Positions 5,893 through 6,344 of a stretch of 6,344 nucleotides of DNA are shown here, one piece after another (position 1 is the first letter of the stretch; each line of letters starts with the position of its first letter). The notes below the pieces were generated by a model, which saw nothing but the letters and a program-made list of their open reading frames with translations, did no database searches and had not been told where the DNA came from. Where the stretch lies: the NCBI GenBank assembly GCA_038320185.1, contig JBBQDZ010000137.1:1-6344 (forward strand). Reading direction: 5' to 3'. Position numbers and translations under genes: made by a program. This DNA comes from JBBQDZ01 sp038320185 (lineage in GTDB: Bacteria > Actinomycetota > Thermoleophilia > Gaiellales > Gaiellaceae).

Positions 5893-6344
5893 TCACTTGT
5901 GATGCGGGGTGTCGAGGTCCTCGGGCGTCGCGTAGACCCCCTCCAGCAGCTGGGAAGGCTCGGGCAGCGGCGAGTCCTCCGCGCGCCGCAGCGATTCGTT
6001 CAAGAGCTTCTTGATCTCGCCGCCGATCTCCTCCTCCTCGCCGTCGGAGAGATCGGCGTTGTCGCGCAGCCACGACCGGAAGCGCTCCAGCGGGTCACGC
6101 TTGGCCCACTCCTCGAAGAGCTCCTTCGGGACGTAGAAGGCGTCGTCGTGGACCGCGTGCCCCTCCATTCGAAGCGTGAGGCACTCGATGAGCGTCGGGC
6201 CGCCACCCGCTCGCGCCTTCTCGATTGCCCGCTTCGCTTCGCGGTAGACGGCGAGCACGTCCGTGCCATCGACGACGACGCCGTCGAACCCGTACGCCTG
6301 TGCGCGGTCGGCGAGGTGCTCGCAGGCGTACTCGAGGTGGATCG
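5893..6344 (-). CDS. 2-oxo acid dehydrogenase E1 component, alpha subunit (C-terminal part, cut by window edge)
   Basis: The alpha subunit binds the diphosphate end of thiamine diphosphate and forms the E1 heterotetramer with the beta subunit encoded 54 nt downstream. The frame is open to the right edge and ends at TGA (5893-5895). It gives 149 visible residues beginning IHLEYACEHLADRAQAYGFD, so the true start and the GDG...N cofactor motif lie outside the window. The visible part includes VVVDGTDVLAVYREAK, the GGGPTLIECLTLRMEGH segment and its active-site loop histidine, AFYVPKELFEEW, and the C-terminal PLPEPSQLLEGVYATPEDL. The residue after GH is Ala where mammalian E1 alpha has a kinase-target Ser. 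An internal GTG at 6256-6258 could be mistaken for a start, but the homologous sequence continues upstream. Confidence 0.93.
   Translation of the reverse strand, partial: IHLEYACEHLADRAQAYGFDGVVVDGTDVLAVYREAKRAIEKARAGGGPTLIECLTLRMEGHAVHDDAFYVPKELFEEWAKRDPLERFRSWLRDNADLSDGEEEEIGGEIKKLLNESLRRAEDSPLPEPSQLLEGVYATPEDLDTPHHK

Overview
The window is GC-rich, starts genes with GTG as well as ATG, and carries long open frames on the strand opposite its genes. The proteins suggest a high-GC actinobacterium, possibly of the Thermoleophilia type. That placement is inferred from protein flavour and base composition, not from a marker gene.

Layout. Bases 1-675 (+) hold the 3' end of a probably secreted beta-propeller protein. 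A convergent intergenic region follows (676-859) with two hairpins, one of them a strong terminator candidate. Everything else reads on the minus strand. In transcription order from the right edge it is: E1 alpha (cut by the edge), E1 beta and E2 of a 2-oxo acid dehydrogenase complex, a REP-associated (RAYT/Y1 HUH) transposase, lipB and lipA.

How the genes work together. LipB moves octanoyl groups from acyl carrier protein onto a lysine of lipoyl domains. LipA inserts two sulfurs to make lipoate. The E2 protein carries exactly such a lipoyl domain (predicted lipoyl lysine K47), and E1 alpha/beta load acyl groups from a 2-oxo acid onto it. The cluster therefore encodes E1 and E2 together with the pathway that makes the E2 cofactor. 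E3 (dihydrolipoyl dehydrogenase) is not in the window. The separate alpha and beta E1 chains exclude the classic single-chain 2-oxoglutarate dehydrogenase. E1 beta looks most like the branched-chain type, but substrate choice (branched-chain 2-oxo acids or pyruvate) is not settled.

The most unusual part is the transposase unit between E2 and lipB. It is bracketed by two palindromes sharing an identical 18-nt core in the same orientation, and the transposase stop codon lies on the arm of one of them. Without the unit, E2 and lipB would lie about 60 nt apart, as in an operon that was later interrupted. lipB and lipA each have a TAnnnT hexamer 7-8 nt before a start codon and no convincing Shine-Dalgarno, which suggests leaderless transcription of the lipoate genes downstream of the insertion.
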